64,000 nt of DNA from Pandoraea nosoerga (GCF_902459585.1 NZ_CABPSC010000005.1:62001-126000); one strand, 5' to 3'; positions 39,867-49,333 are shown, numbered from the stretch's first letter. Notes: a model not told the origin generated them from the letters alone. Made by a program: numbers and translations.

Positions 39867-41150
39867 ATGAGTGCACAGCAGACTTTCCTGCGCGACGCGA
39901 TGCGCCGCCTGAACATGACCCGCGACAGCTTCGCCGAGCGCATCGGCGTTCGCCGGCGCGCCCTCGACACCTGGCTGCTGCCCGAGGACTCCAGCGAATA
40001 TCGCACGATGCCGAGCATCGTGGAGAAATTCGTCGGCGAAATTCTCGGCCGCGAGGCACCGTCCGCAGAATCTACGCAAAGCGCACACAAACCGCTGCGT
40101 GAGCGCATCGGCCTCGACGGCAAGCCGCATCTGATCTCCGTGGACCAGTTCACGCGCGACTCGCTCGAGGAGCTGTTCCACGTCGCCGACATCATGCAGC
40201 CGATCGCACGCCGCCAGAAGATCTCGCGCGTGCTCGAAGGCGCGGTGCTCGGCAACCTGTTCTTCGAAGCGAGCACCCGTACCCGCGTGAGCTTCGGCGC
40301 GGCCTTCTGCCGCCTCGGCGGCTCGGTGTGCGACACGACCGGCTTCACGTTCTCGTCCATGGCCAAGGGCGAATCCATCTATGACACGAGCCGCGTGATG
40401 AGCGGCTACGTCGATGCGCTCGTCGTGCGCCACCCCGAGAAGGGGTCGGTCGCCGAATTCGCGCGCGCGACCAACATCCCCGTCATCAATGGCGGCGACG
40501 GCCCGGGCGAGCACCCGAGCCAGGCCATTCTCGATCTGTACACCATCGGCCGCGAGTTCTCGCGCCTGGGCAAGCTTGTCGACGGCGCGCACGTGGCGAT
40601 GGTGGGCGATCTGCGCTACGGCCGCACGGTGCACTCGCTCATCAAGCTGCTCGCGCTGTATCGCGGCCTGAAGTTCACGCTGATCTCGCCGCCGTCGCTG
40701 GAAATGCCGACGTACATCCTCGACCAGATTTCCCAGCACGGTCACGTGGTCGTGCAGAGCCACTCGCTCGCCGATCTGACCGGCGCGGACGTCGTCTACG
40801 CCACGCGCATCCAGAAGGAGCGCTTCGCCGACGAGGCCATCGAGGGCTATACGCCGGAGTTCCAGATTAACGAAGCGCTGATCAACCAGTATTGCGATGC
40901 GCGCACGATCATCATGCACCCGCTGCCGCGCGACAGCCGGCCGGGCGCAAATGATCTGTCGACCGACCTCAATCACGATCCGCGGCTGGCCATCTTCCGC
41001 CAGACCGACAACGGGATTCCCGTGCGCATGGCGATCTTCGCGATCCTGCTCGGCGTGGACAAGCAAGTCCAGCACAGCATGCGCGACGCCGCATGGCGTG
41101 CGCCGTCACACATCGGCCCGGACGACGCCCTGTTCGACGGCCTCGACTGA
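39867..41150 (+). CDS. pyrB: Aspartate carbamoyltransferase with N-terminal HTH-like extension
   Basis: A 427-residue protein. Residues about 75-420 are the aspartate carbamoyltransferase catalytic chain, with the carbamoyl-phosphate motif [12 protein letters not shown], the [15 protein letters not shown] aspartate-domain motif and [13 protein letters not shown]. It would carry out the committed step of pyrimidine synthesis. Residues 1-60 ([20 protein letters not shown], then [19 protein letters not shown]) look like a Cro/CI-type or replication-protein-like helix-turn-helix and are absent from standard PyrB (about 310 residues). A TATTAT -10 box lies at 39828-39833. No pyrI regulatory chain is adjacent. 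Confidence 0.93.
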   Translation: MSAQQTFLRDAMRRLNMTRDSFAERIGVRRRALDTWLLPEDSSEYRTMPSIVEKFVGEILGREAPSAESTQSAHKPLRERIGLDGKPHLISVDQFTRDSLEELFHVADIMQPIARRQKISRVLEGAVLGNLFFEASTRTRVSFGAAFCRLGGSVCDTTGFTFSSMAKGESIYDTSRVMSGYVDALVVRHPEKGSVAEFARATNIPVINGGDGPGEHPSQAILDLYTIGREFSRLGKLVDGAHVAMVGDLRYGRTVHSLIKLLALYRGLKFTLISPPSLEMPTYILDQISQHGHVVVQSHSLADLTGADVVYATRIQKERFADEAIEGYTPEFQINEALINQYCDARTIIMHPLPRDSRPGANDLSTDLNHDPRLAIFRQTDNGIPVRMAIFAILLGVDKQVQHSMRDAAWRAPSHIGPDDALFDGLD

Positions 41151-41190
41151 TCGGCGGCTCGCGCGCGTCCGAGCCACGCGCGCCTCTTCC

Positions 41191-41217
41191 GTCTCATTCC
41201 GTCTCATTCCGTCTCAT
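41191..41217. repeat. 10-bp tandem repeat, 2.7 copies
   Basis: GTCTCATTCC is repeated at 41191 and 41201 with a partial third copy at 41211-41217, between pyrB and fbp. Confidence 0.85.
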
Positions 41218-41322
41218 GCTGCGCGCCCCCCCGCACTTTTCGCGGGGGCCGGCGCGTCTTTGCGAGTAAAATTGCGTCCGTATCGAAATACGAACGCTTT
41301 TTTGCTTTTTGCGGAGGCCCCT

Positions 41323-42336
<1,014 letters not shown>

Positions 42337-42481
42337 CTCGGCGCAATGCTCGATGCGTCGTCGTCGCGAGAATGGCCTACGACGCCAAATTTCTTCGCGG
42401 CGACGAAGCGCAGGAATTCCGTAATTTCAAGGATTTACGCGTGACTCACGCAGAGACAGCAAAAAATCTTTGAAAAAAGTA

Positions 42482-42509
42482 GTGACAAACCCAGAAAGTC
42501 TGCTATTAT
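42482..42509 (+). promoter_or_regulatory. Promoter of the tRNA-Thr gene
   Basis: A -35 box GTGACA (42482-42487) and a -10 box TATTAT (42504-42509) are separated by 16 bp, and the -10 ends 16 bp before the tRNA. Confidence 0.75.
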
Positions 42510-42525
42510 CTCACTTCTTCGCAGC

Positions 42526-42601
42526 GCCGGAGTAGCTCAGTCGGTAGAGCAGCTCATTCGTAATGAGAAGGTCGGGGGTTCGATTCCTCTCTCCGGCACC
42601 A
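42526..42601 (+). tRNA. tRNA-Thr (anticodon CGU)
   Basis: A 76-nt gene that folds as a standard tRNA: acceptor GCCGGAG/CTCCGGC, the D-arm with AGCTCAGTCGGTAGAGC, anticodon stem CTCAT/ATGAG around the loop TCGTA giving anticodon CGT, and the T-arm with GGGGGTTCGATTCCTCT. CCA is encoded at 42599-42601. It lies at the left edge of the accessory region and is its likely integration site. Confidence 0.96.
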
Positions 42602-42634
42602 GCGACTTGGTTCGCTGGATCTCGCGAAGTCCTG

Positions 42635-42669
42635 AAAACCCGCATAAGCGCTCGCTTTGCGGGTTTTTT
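42635..42669 (+). terminator. Terminator after tRNA-Thr
   Basis: AAAACCCGCA pairs with TGCGGGTTTT (inner AAGCG/CGCTT pairing extends the stem), followed by six T. It lies 33 bp beyond the tRNA. Confidence 0.9.
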
Positions 42670-42761
42670 GTTTTCTTACGAGGTACCATGAGTTGCCCCC
42701 TATTCTCGAATTATCTGGGGCATTTTTGGGGGCATAACCAAGCCCCCCCCCCCGCTCATGA

Positions 42762-42959
42762 CGGGCCACGGGCTTTCGCGCGATGGCGCGCACGATACAG
42801 GATGAAGTGCTCCAGGAGAATGTTGATCACGCTGAGGCGCAGTTGGCTCACAAAGTGCGACTTTCGCTCGGGCGAGCGCACAACCGGACCAGTCATGTGC
42901 AACAGCGGCACGCCGTAATGCAACAGTACCAACTACGTCGACACGTTACCAACGGCTAA
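42762..42959 (+). pseudogene. C-terminal relic of a P4-type tyrosine integrase
   Basis: In one frame this stretch reads RATGFRAMARTIQDEVL, then AEAQLAHKVRLSLGRAHNRT and HVQQRHAVMQQYQ, ending in TAA at 42957-42959. This follows the C-terminus of P4-type integrases, where ATGHGFRAMARTILDE is followed by a QLAH segment and a final GRAYNRTAHL-type stretch. The conserved HG of HGFR is lost, the catalytic Tyr region is altered and everything upstream is missing (a stop lies at 42759-42761). An 11-C homopolymer sits just upstream at 42743-42753. It lies right after a tRNA gene, where such integrases normally reside. Confidence 0.72.
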
Positions 42960-42968
42960 CCAACGACG

Positions 42969-44129
42969 TCAGGGGGTGGGTGGTTGCGGCGTCGGGATCT
43001 GGCGTCTCAGCTTCTTTCCAATGGCGATTCCTACGTTCTCGACATATACGTGAACGAACCACGTCGCGATCACAACTGAAACGGCAGCAACAATGCCAGC
43101 GACAACAGTCGATCCCGTCAAGCGGAACGCTGTAAAGAACACTGCGTATGCCGCCGCGCCATGCAGGAGATACAGCGGGTAGGAGACGTTCGCCAATCGG
43201 TCGAGCCAGCGCACATATGGGAGCCGAGGGCCAGCGAGCAGCAGTGCCATGAAGAATAGGATTGCGACTATATGGTTCGAGTACATATAGAGGCCGGTAT
43301 CGCCAGCATAGAAGCGGTGCGTCGACAAACAGAACTTGTTCGCGAAAAGCAGCGCCGCAATCACTAGAGCCGTCTTTCGAAGCGACCAGCCATTGAACGA
43401 CCGGTTAAAGAGCGCGGTGCCCACAAGCATCAATGTGATGAACGCGCCGTTGTTCCCGAGCACATCCACTACCACGCCAGGGAACGTATTTGCGAGCGCC
43501 GGCGCCGCGGAGTAGAAACTCATCAGGCAGAATGCACCTGCGATCGAGAGCAGCACAGTCGCCGATTTGTAGGCGCCACGGAAGCCAATGAAGAAACAGA
43601 TCACGTAGAAGTGCATTTCGACTTCCAGCGTCCACAGCGACGGATCCATGAACTGGTATTGCTTGAAGTCGCGGATCAGCAGGATATTTGCCCAAAGTGT
43701 CGGGCCATCGATGGGAAGATAGCTCGAAGCACCCGATACCCAGCGATCCATCGCCACGGCAAAAAACGCGATGAGCGTGCATGCGACGACGACCGGATAG
43801 ATTCGGAATATGCGGCGCAATAGGTACTCAACCTGCGATCCTTTCCCCATCGAGAGGGGGATCACGTATCCGCTGATCAGAAAGAAGAGGCCGAGACCGA
43901 AATACACTTCCCGGAAATCGAACTGAACAAATCGGGCGAAAAAATCAATAACGTGATCGGGAAATGTCGAGGGGATATAGTCGCTCATAGGCAGAAGATG
44001 AACGAATTGCGCGCCACTATTTGGATCTCGTATAGCCCAGATCCAATGGACATAGACTATGAAAAGACACGCAATTCCCCGTGCGGCCTGGAGAAACCAC
44101 AAGCGAGTTTGATTCATTGCGGTGGTCAT
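42969..44129 (-). CDS. Acyltransferase family 3 membrane protein
   Basis: A 386-residue integral membrane protein with about ten helices. The start MNQTRLWFLQAARGIACLFI with its conserved RGIA segment, EVYFGLGLFFLISGYVIPLS, and PSLWTLEVEMHFYVICF mark the AT3 family. These enzymes O-acylate surface polysaccharides, lipopolysaccharide or exported metabolites. The ATG at 44129 has a GAGGAGGAA ribosome site; MHEEEMTT at 44144 is an alternative start. Base composition is lower in GC than neighbouring core genes, which fits acquisition with the tRNA-Thr island. FkbM sequences lie upstream on the same strand. Confidence 0.88.
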   Translation of the reverse strand: MTTAMNQTRLWFLQAARGIACLFIVYVHWIWAIRDPNSGAQFVHLLPMSDYIPSTFPDHVIDFFARFVQFDFREVYFGLGLFFLISGYVIPLSMGKGSQVEYLLRRIFRIYPVVVACTLIAFFAVAMDRWVSGASSYLPIDGPTLWANILLIRDFKQYQFMDPSLWTLEVEMHFYVICFFIGFRGAYKSATVLLSIAGAFCLMSFYSAAPALANTFPGVVVDVLGNNGAFITLMLVGTALFNRSFNGWSLRKTALVIAALLFANKFCLSTHRFYAGDTGLYMYSNHIVAILFFMALLLAGPRLPYVRWLDRLANVSYPLYLLHGAAAYAVFFTAFRLTGSTVVAGIVAAVSVVIATWFVHVYVENVGIAIGKKLRRQIPTPQPPTP

Positions 44130-44465
44130 TTCCTCCTCGTGCAATGTAATTTACCACATCATTTCACGTCGATTTGCTGCGCTGCGTTATGGGATTTTGC
44201 ATTACTCAACGCACCGTACGTGCGCTCGCGCACGGATCGAAGCCGTGCATTTTTTCGTTCGGGCTAATCTGTCGGTCCGGGCACTGTGATATTAAGCAGT
44301 TGCGTAATATAGGCACGCGCATGCGCGGCGACATCGTGTCATTCGGAAATCCTTGTGCCCGGTCCCACCGAAAGCATACCGGCGCTAGGCAACATCACGA
44401 ATGACCTCGCCTGGTCGATCAAGCTTGCGTCTAGCCGGTCGCCGTAGACGTCGTCGTAGCATGCA
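44130..44465. other. Intergenic region between acyltransferase and FkbM genes
   Basis: About 335 bp of mixed composition with no credible gene. It holds a hairpin GCACGG/CCGTGC (44230-44248) followed by a T-run on the plus strand, of unclear use because the flanking genes are on the minus strand, and probably the acyltransferase promoter. Confidence 0.5.
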
Positions 44466-45663
44466 TTAGGCGCGCCTAAACTTTCGAACGAACTCCACGA
44501 ACTTCCACGCTTTTGATTGGGTGATTTCATGAAGAAGGCCGTTCAAGCTGGATACATGCCCTCGAAGTGAATTGACCTCCTCCTGTAATCGCTCGCATTC
44601 CGACTCACGGAACACCAATCGATGCTGCACCACGTCGATCAATTCGACCATGGCCACGTCCACGTCTGGCCTCGCAACTACGTCGGCAGCCCGCGCACGG
44701 CGGTGAGCGAACAGGGCCAGACGATCTGCTTTCACGAAAAAAGCATTCACATGCGACGAAATATCGTAGACGTAACCGAAGGAAGCTAGTCGTTGACGAA
44801 TTTCATCGAACTTAAGATGGCCGACCTCGATGCAGATTACGTCAGGAAGCACCGAACTACCTTTCATGCCATCGATGACAGACAGTTCGTGTCCCTCAAC
44901 ATCGAGGACAAGCAAGTCGACGTGCGCGACATTCTCTTGCACAACAAAATCACGCCACGTGCGCAGCTTGACGGTTACATCGACAAAGGCGCGCCCGCGC
45001 ACGGCGGTGAGCGAACAGGGCCAGACGATCTGCTTTCACGAAAAAAGCATTCACATGCGACGAAATATCGTAGACGTAACCGAAGGAAGCTAGTCGTTGA
45101 CGAATTTCATCGAACTTAAGATGGCCGACCTCGATGCAGATTACGTCAGGAAGCACCGAACTACCTTTCATGCCATCGATGACAGACAGTTCGTGTCCCT
45201 CAACATCGAGGACAAGCAAGTCGACGTGCGCGACATTCTCTTGCACAACAAAATCACGCCACGTGCGCAGCTTGACGGTTACATCGACAAAGGCGCACCC
45301 CTCTTCTTCCAGCCATTTTGTATGTTCGCTGGTATGTGTAAGCGATCCATTGGTACAGTTCCTACCAAATTGCGGGTGATCAACTGCCTTAAAATTCGCT
45401 TCACCATCGACGTTGGACAGCGCGAAGTTCAAGTTCTTCGATAGAGGGCGATTAATGGACAGCTTGTCGAAAATCCAGGGAACCGGCTCGAAGTTATATC
45501 CGGTCCACCCCATAGACTCCTCAAAAAACTTGCAAGAGCACTCCGTCAGGCCATCATAGGCACCGCACTCGACGAACACGCCGCGGATTCCGTCTTCAGG
45601 AAAGTACCTTTCAGAGATAAACCTATCCACCGGCGGTTCGAATTGGCCGTAAAACTTCCGCAT
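44466..45663 (-). pseudogene. FkbM-family methyltransferase gene disrupted by a 304-bp tandem duplication
   Basis: The 5' part (from ATG at 45663, GGAG 7 nt upstream) encodes MRKFYGQFEPPVDRFISERY and the methyltransferase core GVFVECGAYDGLTECSCKFF, then LLVLDVEGHELSVIDG. It runs through the first copy of the repeat, then shifts frame at the junction near 44993 and stops at 44950. The 3' part resumes in the second copy and continues to 44466, with a final coiled-coil stretch (CERLQEEVNSLRGHVSSLNG). Removing 304 bp leaves 894 bp, exactly 298 codons, so an intact 297-residue FkbM protein is restored. The family methylates sugars or glycans. As it stands the gene is broken or gives two fragments. 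Confidence 0.9.
44689..45296. repeat. Exact 304-bp direct tandem duplication
   Basis: Bases 44689-44992 are repeated immediately as 44993-45296; I saw no mismatch in a base-by-base reading. The junction is abrupt, with sequence diverging at once on both sides and no long flanking homology. The length is 3n+1, so the copy shifts the FkbM frame. Perfect identity implies a very recent event or an assembly artefact. Confidence 0.93.
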
Positions 45664-45914
45664 TTTTGACTCCGAGATATTTCAGGTGCGCGAATCACAT
45701 CGCACGCGAAGTCCGATATGCTCGTGCTGAAGAGCTTGTTCCGAGACACGCCAACGCGCTTAACACAGGTGGATGGCTGCACAGCCTCGATTCAGTTCGC
45801 CGCAACCGTGGCGGAATTGTCGTCCACTAACCGAACGGCCCGCATTTGACAGGTGCCGCTTGCATGACGGTCAAGGCGTCGCCGACCGCGATCTTTTCAA
45901 TCTTGTCGAGTACG
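45664..45914. other. Intergenic or decayed sequence upstream of FkbM
   Basis: Contains the FkbM ribosome site and probably its promoter. On the minus strand a short frame (about 45833-45910) reads KIEKIAVGDALTVMQAAPVK before a stop. It has coding-like composition and adjoins the phage relic, but I do not recognise it. Confidence 0.4.
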
Positions 45915-46045
45915 ACTGACTAGTTCGTCGCAATACTGGGCCATCTGATAGAGCGACCATTTATCCACCTGAGCCGCATTGATGCGGTGGCCGAAACCAT
46001 AGCACGAAGCAGCATGAGGTCGTAGAAGACCGAGGCCAGGTCATG
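45915..46045 (-). pseudogene. Relic of a phage tail-tip (host specificity J) protein gene
   Basis: The minus strand encodes DLASVFYDLMLLR and, after a one-base frame change, YGFGHRINAAQVDKWSLYQM followed by AQYCDELV. The pattern W-x-LYDL-x-RYG-G-x-I-A-VDKW-LY-IAQYCDELV is characteristic of lambda J-like tail proteins. Only about 40 residues survive, with a frameshift, no start, and a stop soon after. It indicates that a lambdoid-type prophage or phage-derived element once occupied this site. Confidence 0.7.
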
Positions 46046-46393
46046 TCGAACCATGCGGATTTAAACGTGCCGTCCCACGTGCCACGTAGGCCCGCGTTTC
46101 AAGGCTACAGTTCGAGAGCACTCGAAGATCCGACCTTTGAAATCGGCCGACCGAGTGGGGATATGCTATTAAACTGCCCCGCATCCACCTGAATGCCAAT
46201 CAGCGCAGTACTCGGACAGGCGGCCAATTTGATTTCGAATTCCCGGTATCAGCCCGACTGTTCCAGCTATTGCCGTCCACACCCTCGGGTAGATATGCGG
46301 CTTGTACAGCAAGTCGGTGGGCAACCAATGCTCAAGCCGGAAACTCGCCCCTAACTGACCTCTCACAACGATACCCGTATTTGTCCGCAAGGG
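46046..46393. other. Decayed sequence at the right end of the island
   Basis: About 350 bp with no complete gene. A 73-codon open frame on the minus strand (46169-46390, MRTNTGIVVRGQLGASFRLE) has plausible residue composition but no family I can recognise. No copy of the tRNA-Thr 3' end was found here that could be the distal attachment site. Confidence 0.4.
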
Positions 46394-47062
46394 CTACTTC
46401 TTCGTCAGATTTTTCTCCTTTGCGTGGCTATCGTTGTCGTTGGCCCCATCCTCGTCTTCGGCCGGCTGCGCCATCCAGTCGTGATAGCCGGCAGCTCCCA
46501 TCCTGCGCATGAGCGCCTCGTTGCGCTCATAGATTGTCTCGGCTTCGGGAAAGGCGTCCACGGCGCGGTCGATGCTCGCCTCGCGCAGCACGTGCAAGAT
46601 CGGGTACGGCGAACGGTTCGTGTAGTTCTCGACATCCTCTGGCGCCGTGCCCTCGAACTGATAGTCCGGATGGAAGCTCGCGATCTGCAGTACGCCCTGA
46701 AGGCCCATTTGTCTGAGCAGGCGATCCGCGAAGAACAGCGCGTCGTTGTATTCGTGAAAGTCGAGCAGTGCCGACGGGAGAATCAGGAGCGTCGTATCGA
46801 CGACTTCCGGGTCCGCCTCCACGAGCGCCTGCAGCTCGCGCTCCAGATCCATCATCGCCCCTTCCATGTCCGTCGCCGCGCTCACTACGTAGCGAATCTG
46901 ATCCTTCACGTGCACTGCCTTCGCGAACGGGCAGAGATTGAGCCCGATCACGGCGCGCGTGAGCCAATGGCGAGTCGCGGCGATCACGGCATCGTTATCC
47001 GCTATAGCGGGGATAGCGGGGATAGCGGCGAGCCCGGCGGCGGGAGGCGTCTTGTGCGTCAT
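46394..47062 (-). CDS. DUF1415 family protein
   Basis: A 222-residue soluble protein. The family pattern is clear: TRHWLTRAVIGLNLCPFAKA with the conserved Cys, then DTTLLILPSALLDFHEYNDA, LQIASFHPDYQFEGTAPEDV and NRSPYPILHVLREASIDRAV. The function of DUF1415 is unknown; conserved Cys, His and Asp suggest an enzyme. The N-terminus (AAIPAIPAIADND) is encoded by a 9-bp microrepeat around 47003-47032. The start MTHKTPP is chosen by family alignment; the ribosome site is weak. The gene marks the return to core-like composition. Confidence 0.88.
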   Translation of the reverse strand: MTHKTPPAAGLAAIPAIPAIADNDAVIAATRHWLTRAVIGLNLCPFAKAVHVKDQIRYVVSAATDMEGAMMDLERELQALVEADPEVVDTTLLILPSALLDFHEYNDALFFADRLLRQMGLQGVLQIASFHPDYQFEGTAPEDVENYTNRSPYPILHVLREASIDRAVDAFPEAETIYERNEALMRRMGAAGYHDWMAQPAEDEDGANDNDSHAKEKNLTKK

Positions 47063-47366
47063 GCGTGAGCATCGGAATGAATCGTCAATCCGGCATTGTA
47101 AATCGGTGAGGCACGCCATCGACATGTCCCGTCGGAGAACCTGGCCGGGCGAATCCGAAAACGGAAGTGCGGCGGCTGCCCGACCATGCCCCTTTTCGAC
47201 TCCTGTGCGAACCTCGACGCCCATGCCCGATACACCTCGGATCCCGTTCTCGCCGCCGAGCGGATCGGCATGCACCCGACCAAGGGGACGCCCTGGCTCG
47301 CGCGCTTGTGGGCCGCACCCGCCCGCCGGGGCGGCCCGCGAGAGCCAGGACGCTCGATTGCCCTGA

Positions 47367-49307
47367 TTGTCCGCTGCCCCTCCTCTGCGCGCATTGCCCC
47401 GCGCCTTCACAAACCTGCCGGCTCTGCGCTTCACGGATCGCCCAATGCCCTACTCCGCCTCCCTGCCTTCCAGCGGTACACACCCGATTTCCTCTGAAGC
47501 ATCCCGCCCGCTCGAAGACGCGCGCACGCCAACCGATGCCCCGCCGAACCCGTCGAACATTCTTTCGGAAATGTCCCTCGACTACCTGCTCCGTGCCCGG
47601 CGCGCCAACCTGTTCTCGTCGCATGTGCTGCGGCGCACGCTGGCGAACACGGACACGGTTGCGGCACGCGAGCTGCGCGACGCCTGCCGGGTTGCGAACA
47701 CCGGCGACGTGGAAAGGATGCTGCGCCACTTCACCGCGCTGCTGTGTACGCCGGAGCCCCGCCGCACCATCGATCAGCTGGCAGACGCCGGTATCTTCAT
47801 CGCACCCTCGCGTCGGTACGGCCTCTCGCCCGAGAACGCGCGTGCGCTGCTCAGCGACGAAGGGCTGCTGCTGTGGCTGCGCTTCGCGGCGGCGCCGAGC
47901 GCCTATCGCGACGTGTTCGTCGACCCGATTCTCGCGACCGACGGAGCATTGGCCAGCACCGGCGGCCTCGGCAGTCATCGCGACAGTCGCCACGGTACGC
48001 GCCCCGGCGGCAGTTCCTGCAGCGTCCACCACGCTCACCACGCCGGCGACGACACCGAGAGTCTCGACGCGAACCGCGAGCGATTCGCGACCGCGCTGCG
48101 CGTACTCGTGGCCTGCGGCCGCGACACGACGAACGACGTACCCGCCTCGGACCAACCAGGCGACGCGCATCTCCCGCTATCGCACCTGTGCAGCCGGGTG
48201 GCGCCTGAATGGTTGCCGAAGCTGCTGGGGTTTGGCAGCGACGTCAACCAGACGAGCCACCATGGTGTCTCACTGCTCACGACGGCCCTGGCGGCGCAGG
48301 CTCTGCGCATCAAACGGCGCGACCTCGATCTGCTCGTGCCGCACGACAGCCTCTACGCGCTCGCCCTCGCGCTCAGGAACCACGGTGCGAGCCTCACTCA
48401 TCGCAGCAACAGCGGCTCGCCGCCGGCCGTGCTGCTTGCGCTCAACGGCATGTGCGGCGCGGCCGAAGTGCTGCTCTCGCTCGGCGTGAGCAGCAATGCG
48501 CCCGACCGCAACGGCAATACGCTCATGCATTACTTCGCCGCCACGGCACGCACCTCGCGGCGCGCGTACTGCGCATTCGTCATGTTCACGGTGGCCCTTC
48601 GCTATGGCGGCAATCCGCATTTGCCGAACGCTGAGGATCGCACGGCGTTCTCGCTGCTGCGGCAAAGCCTGCGCGTCTATGCCGACGCGGTGCAAAAGTT
48701 GCTGATCAACGCGAGAGAAATCGCCCGGCTCACGATCGCGCGCGAGCAAGACGTTCGCCACACGAACGTGTCGCACGTCACCGCCGCGATGGCCGACGAA
48801 GCGCGGCGACTCTACTCGCTGGGATGGGACCCGCTACTGCCGCACGCCTCGCTTTTCGCGGCGGCCATTTCGCTGCGTGCGAACGGCGTGGACCTCACGC
48901 AGCGCCATCCGGACGGCATGCCGCCCGTGCTATGGCTCACGCACCACGGCTTTTGCGGTGCGGCCGAGGTGCTGCTGGCGCTCACGCGCAACAGCAACAC
49001 GCCGTTTCAGAACGGCAACACGCTGCTGCATCTGCTGGCGGCCGCACCGCGTCACGGCAGGGCGTCGGCACCCGCCGACTACATGCTCCACACGGCGCTG
49101 CGCTACGGCGGCAATCCGACACAGGTCAACGCCGCCGGCTTCTCCGCGCTCGCCGGCCTGCCCTCGGACATGGTGCGCTTTCTGCGCGCCGGCCTGGCCC
49201 TTTATCGGGGCGCGGCGCAGCAGGCCGCCCGTACCGTGTCCGAACTCTCCTGCGCCGGCGCGCCCGTCGATGCCGATTCGTTGCGACATTCCGCCGCAGA
49301 CTTATAA
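47367..49307 (+). CDS. Ankyrin-like repeat protein with an internal duplication
   Basis: A 646-residue soluble protein (or 620 if starting at the ATG at 47445). Two segments of about 100 residues, starting at 328 (SLYALALALRNHGASLTHRS) and 495 (SLFAAAISLRANGVDLTQRH), match each other throughout. They share CGAAEVLL, RNGNTLMH / QNGNTLLH and ALRYGGNP. The NGNTLLHLLAA and GGNP pieces are ankyrin-like turns and helices. The N-terminal 250 residues are unrecognised and no signal peptide or enzymatic domain is visible. Ankyrin proteins mediate protein binding; effector-like roles are known in host-associated bacteria but there is no evidence for that here. The stop overlaps an NsrR-type site. Confidence 0.8.
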   Translation: MSAAPPLRALPRAFTNLPALRFTDRPMPYSASLPSSGTHPISSEASRPLEDARTPTDAPPNPSNILSEMSLDYLLRARRANLFSSHVLRRTLANTDTVAARELRDACRVANTGDVERMLRHFTALLCTPEPRRTIDQLADAGIFIAPSRRYGLSPENARALLSDEGLLLWLRFAAAPSAYRDVFVDPILATDGALASTGGLGSHRDSRHGTRPGGSSCSVHHAHHAGDDTESLDANRERFATALRVLVACGRDTTNDVPASDQPGDAHLPLSHLCSRVAPEWLPKLLGFGSDVNQTSHHGVSLLTTALAAQALRIKRRDLDLLVPHDSLYALALALRNHGASLTHRSNSGSPPAVLLALNGMCGAAEVLLSLGVSSNAPDRNGNTLMHYFAATARTSRRAYCAFVMFTVALRYGGNPHLPNAEDRTAFSLLRQSLRVYADAVQKLLINAREIARLTIAREQDVRHTNVSHVTAAMADEARRLYSLGWDPLLPHASLFAAAISLRANGVDLTQRHPDGMPPVLWLTHHGFCGAAEVLLALTRNSNTPFQNGNTLLHLLAAAPRHGRASAPADYMLHTALRYGGNPTQVNAAGFSALAGLPSDMVRFLRAGLALYRGAAQQAARTVSELSCAGAPVDADSLRHSAADL

Positions 49308-49333
49308 CATGCATTTTATTTGCATCTTATAAT
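49308..49333 (+). promoter_or_regulatory. Upstream NsrR-type operator with -10 box
   Basis: ATGCATTTTATTTGCATC (49309-49326) is an NsrR-type dyad of TGCA half-sites, followed directly by TATAAT (49328-49333). It abuts the stop codon of the ankyrin gene. A 23-bp stretch beginning here (49309-49331) recurs exactly at 49478-49500 in front of hmp, 169 bp downstream. Confidence 0.75.

Noticed and set aside
38826-41075. 749-codon minus-strand frame apparently fusing a long N-terminus to the LysR regulator
   Set aside because: The part before the ATG at 39731 is antisense to pyrB and has no domain; the LysR protein begins normally at MENLLRKL.
42554-42793. Minus-strand frame of 79 codons covering the tRNA, ending WCRREESNPRPSHYE
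   Set aside because: This tail is the familiar spurious translation antisense to a tRNA gene; there is no ribosome site or domain.
44230-44256. Hairpin with T-run as the terminator of the FkbM gene
   Set aside because: The T-run is on the plus strand while FkbM and the acyltransferase are on the minus strand; function unclear.
44466-45663. Two separate adjacent FkbM methyltransferase genes
   Set aside because: The similarity is a perfect 304-bp nucleotide duplication, not diverged paralogues, and removing it restores one full-length frame.
46169-46390. 73-codon minus-strand frame at the island end
   Set aside because: Residue composition is plausible but I recognise no family and see no ribosome site; not called as a gene.
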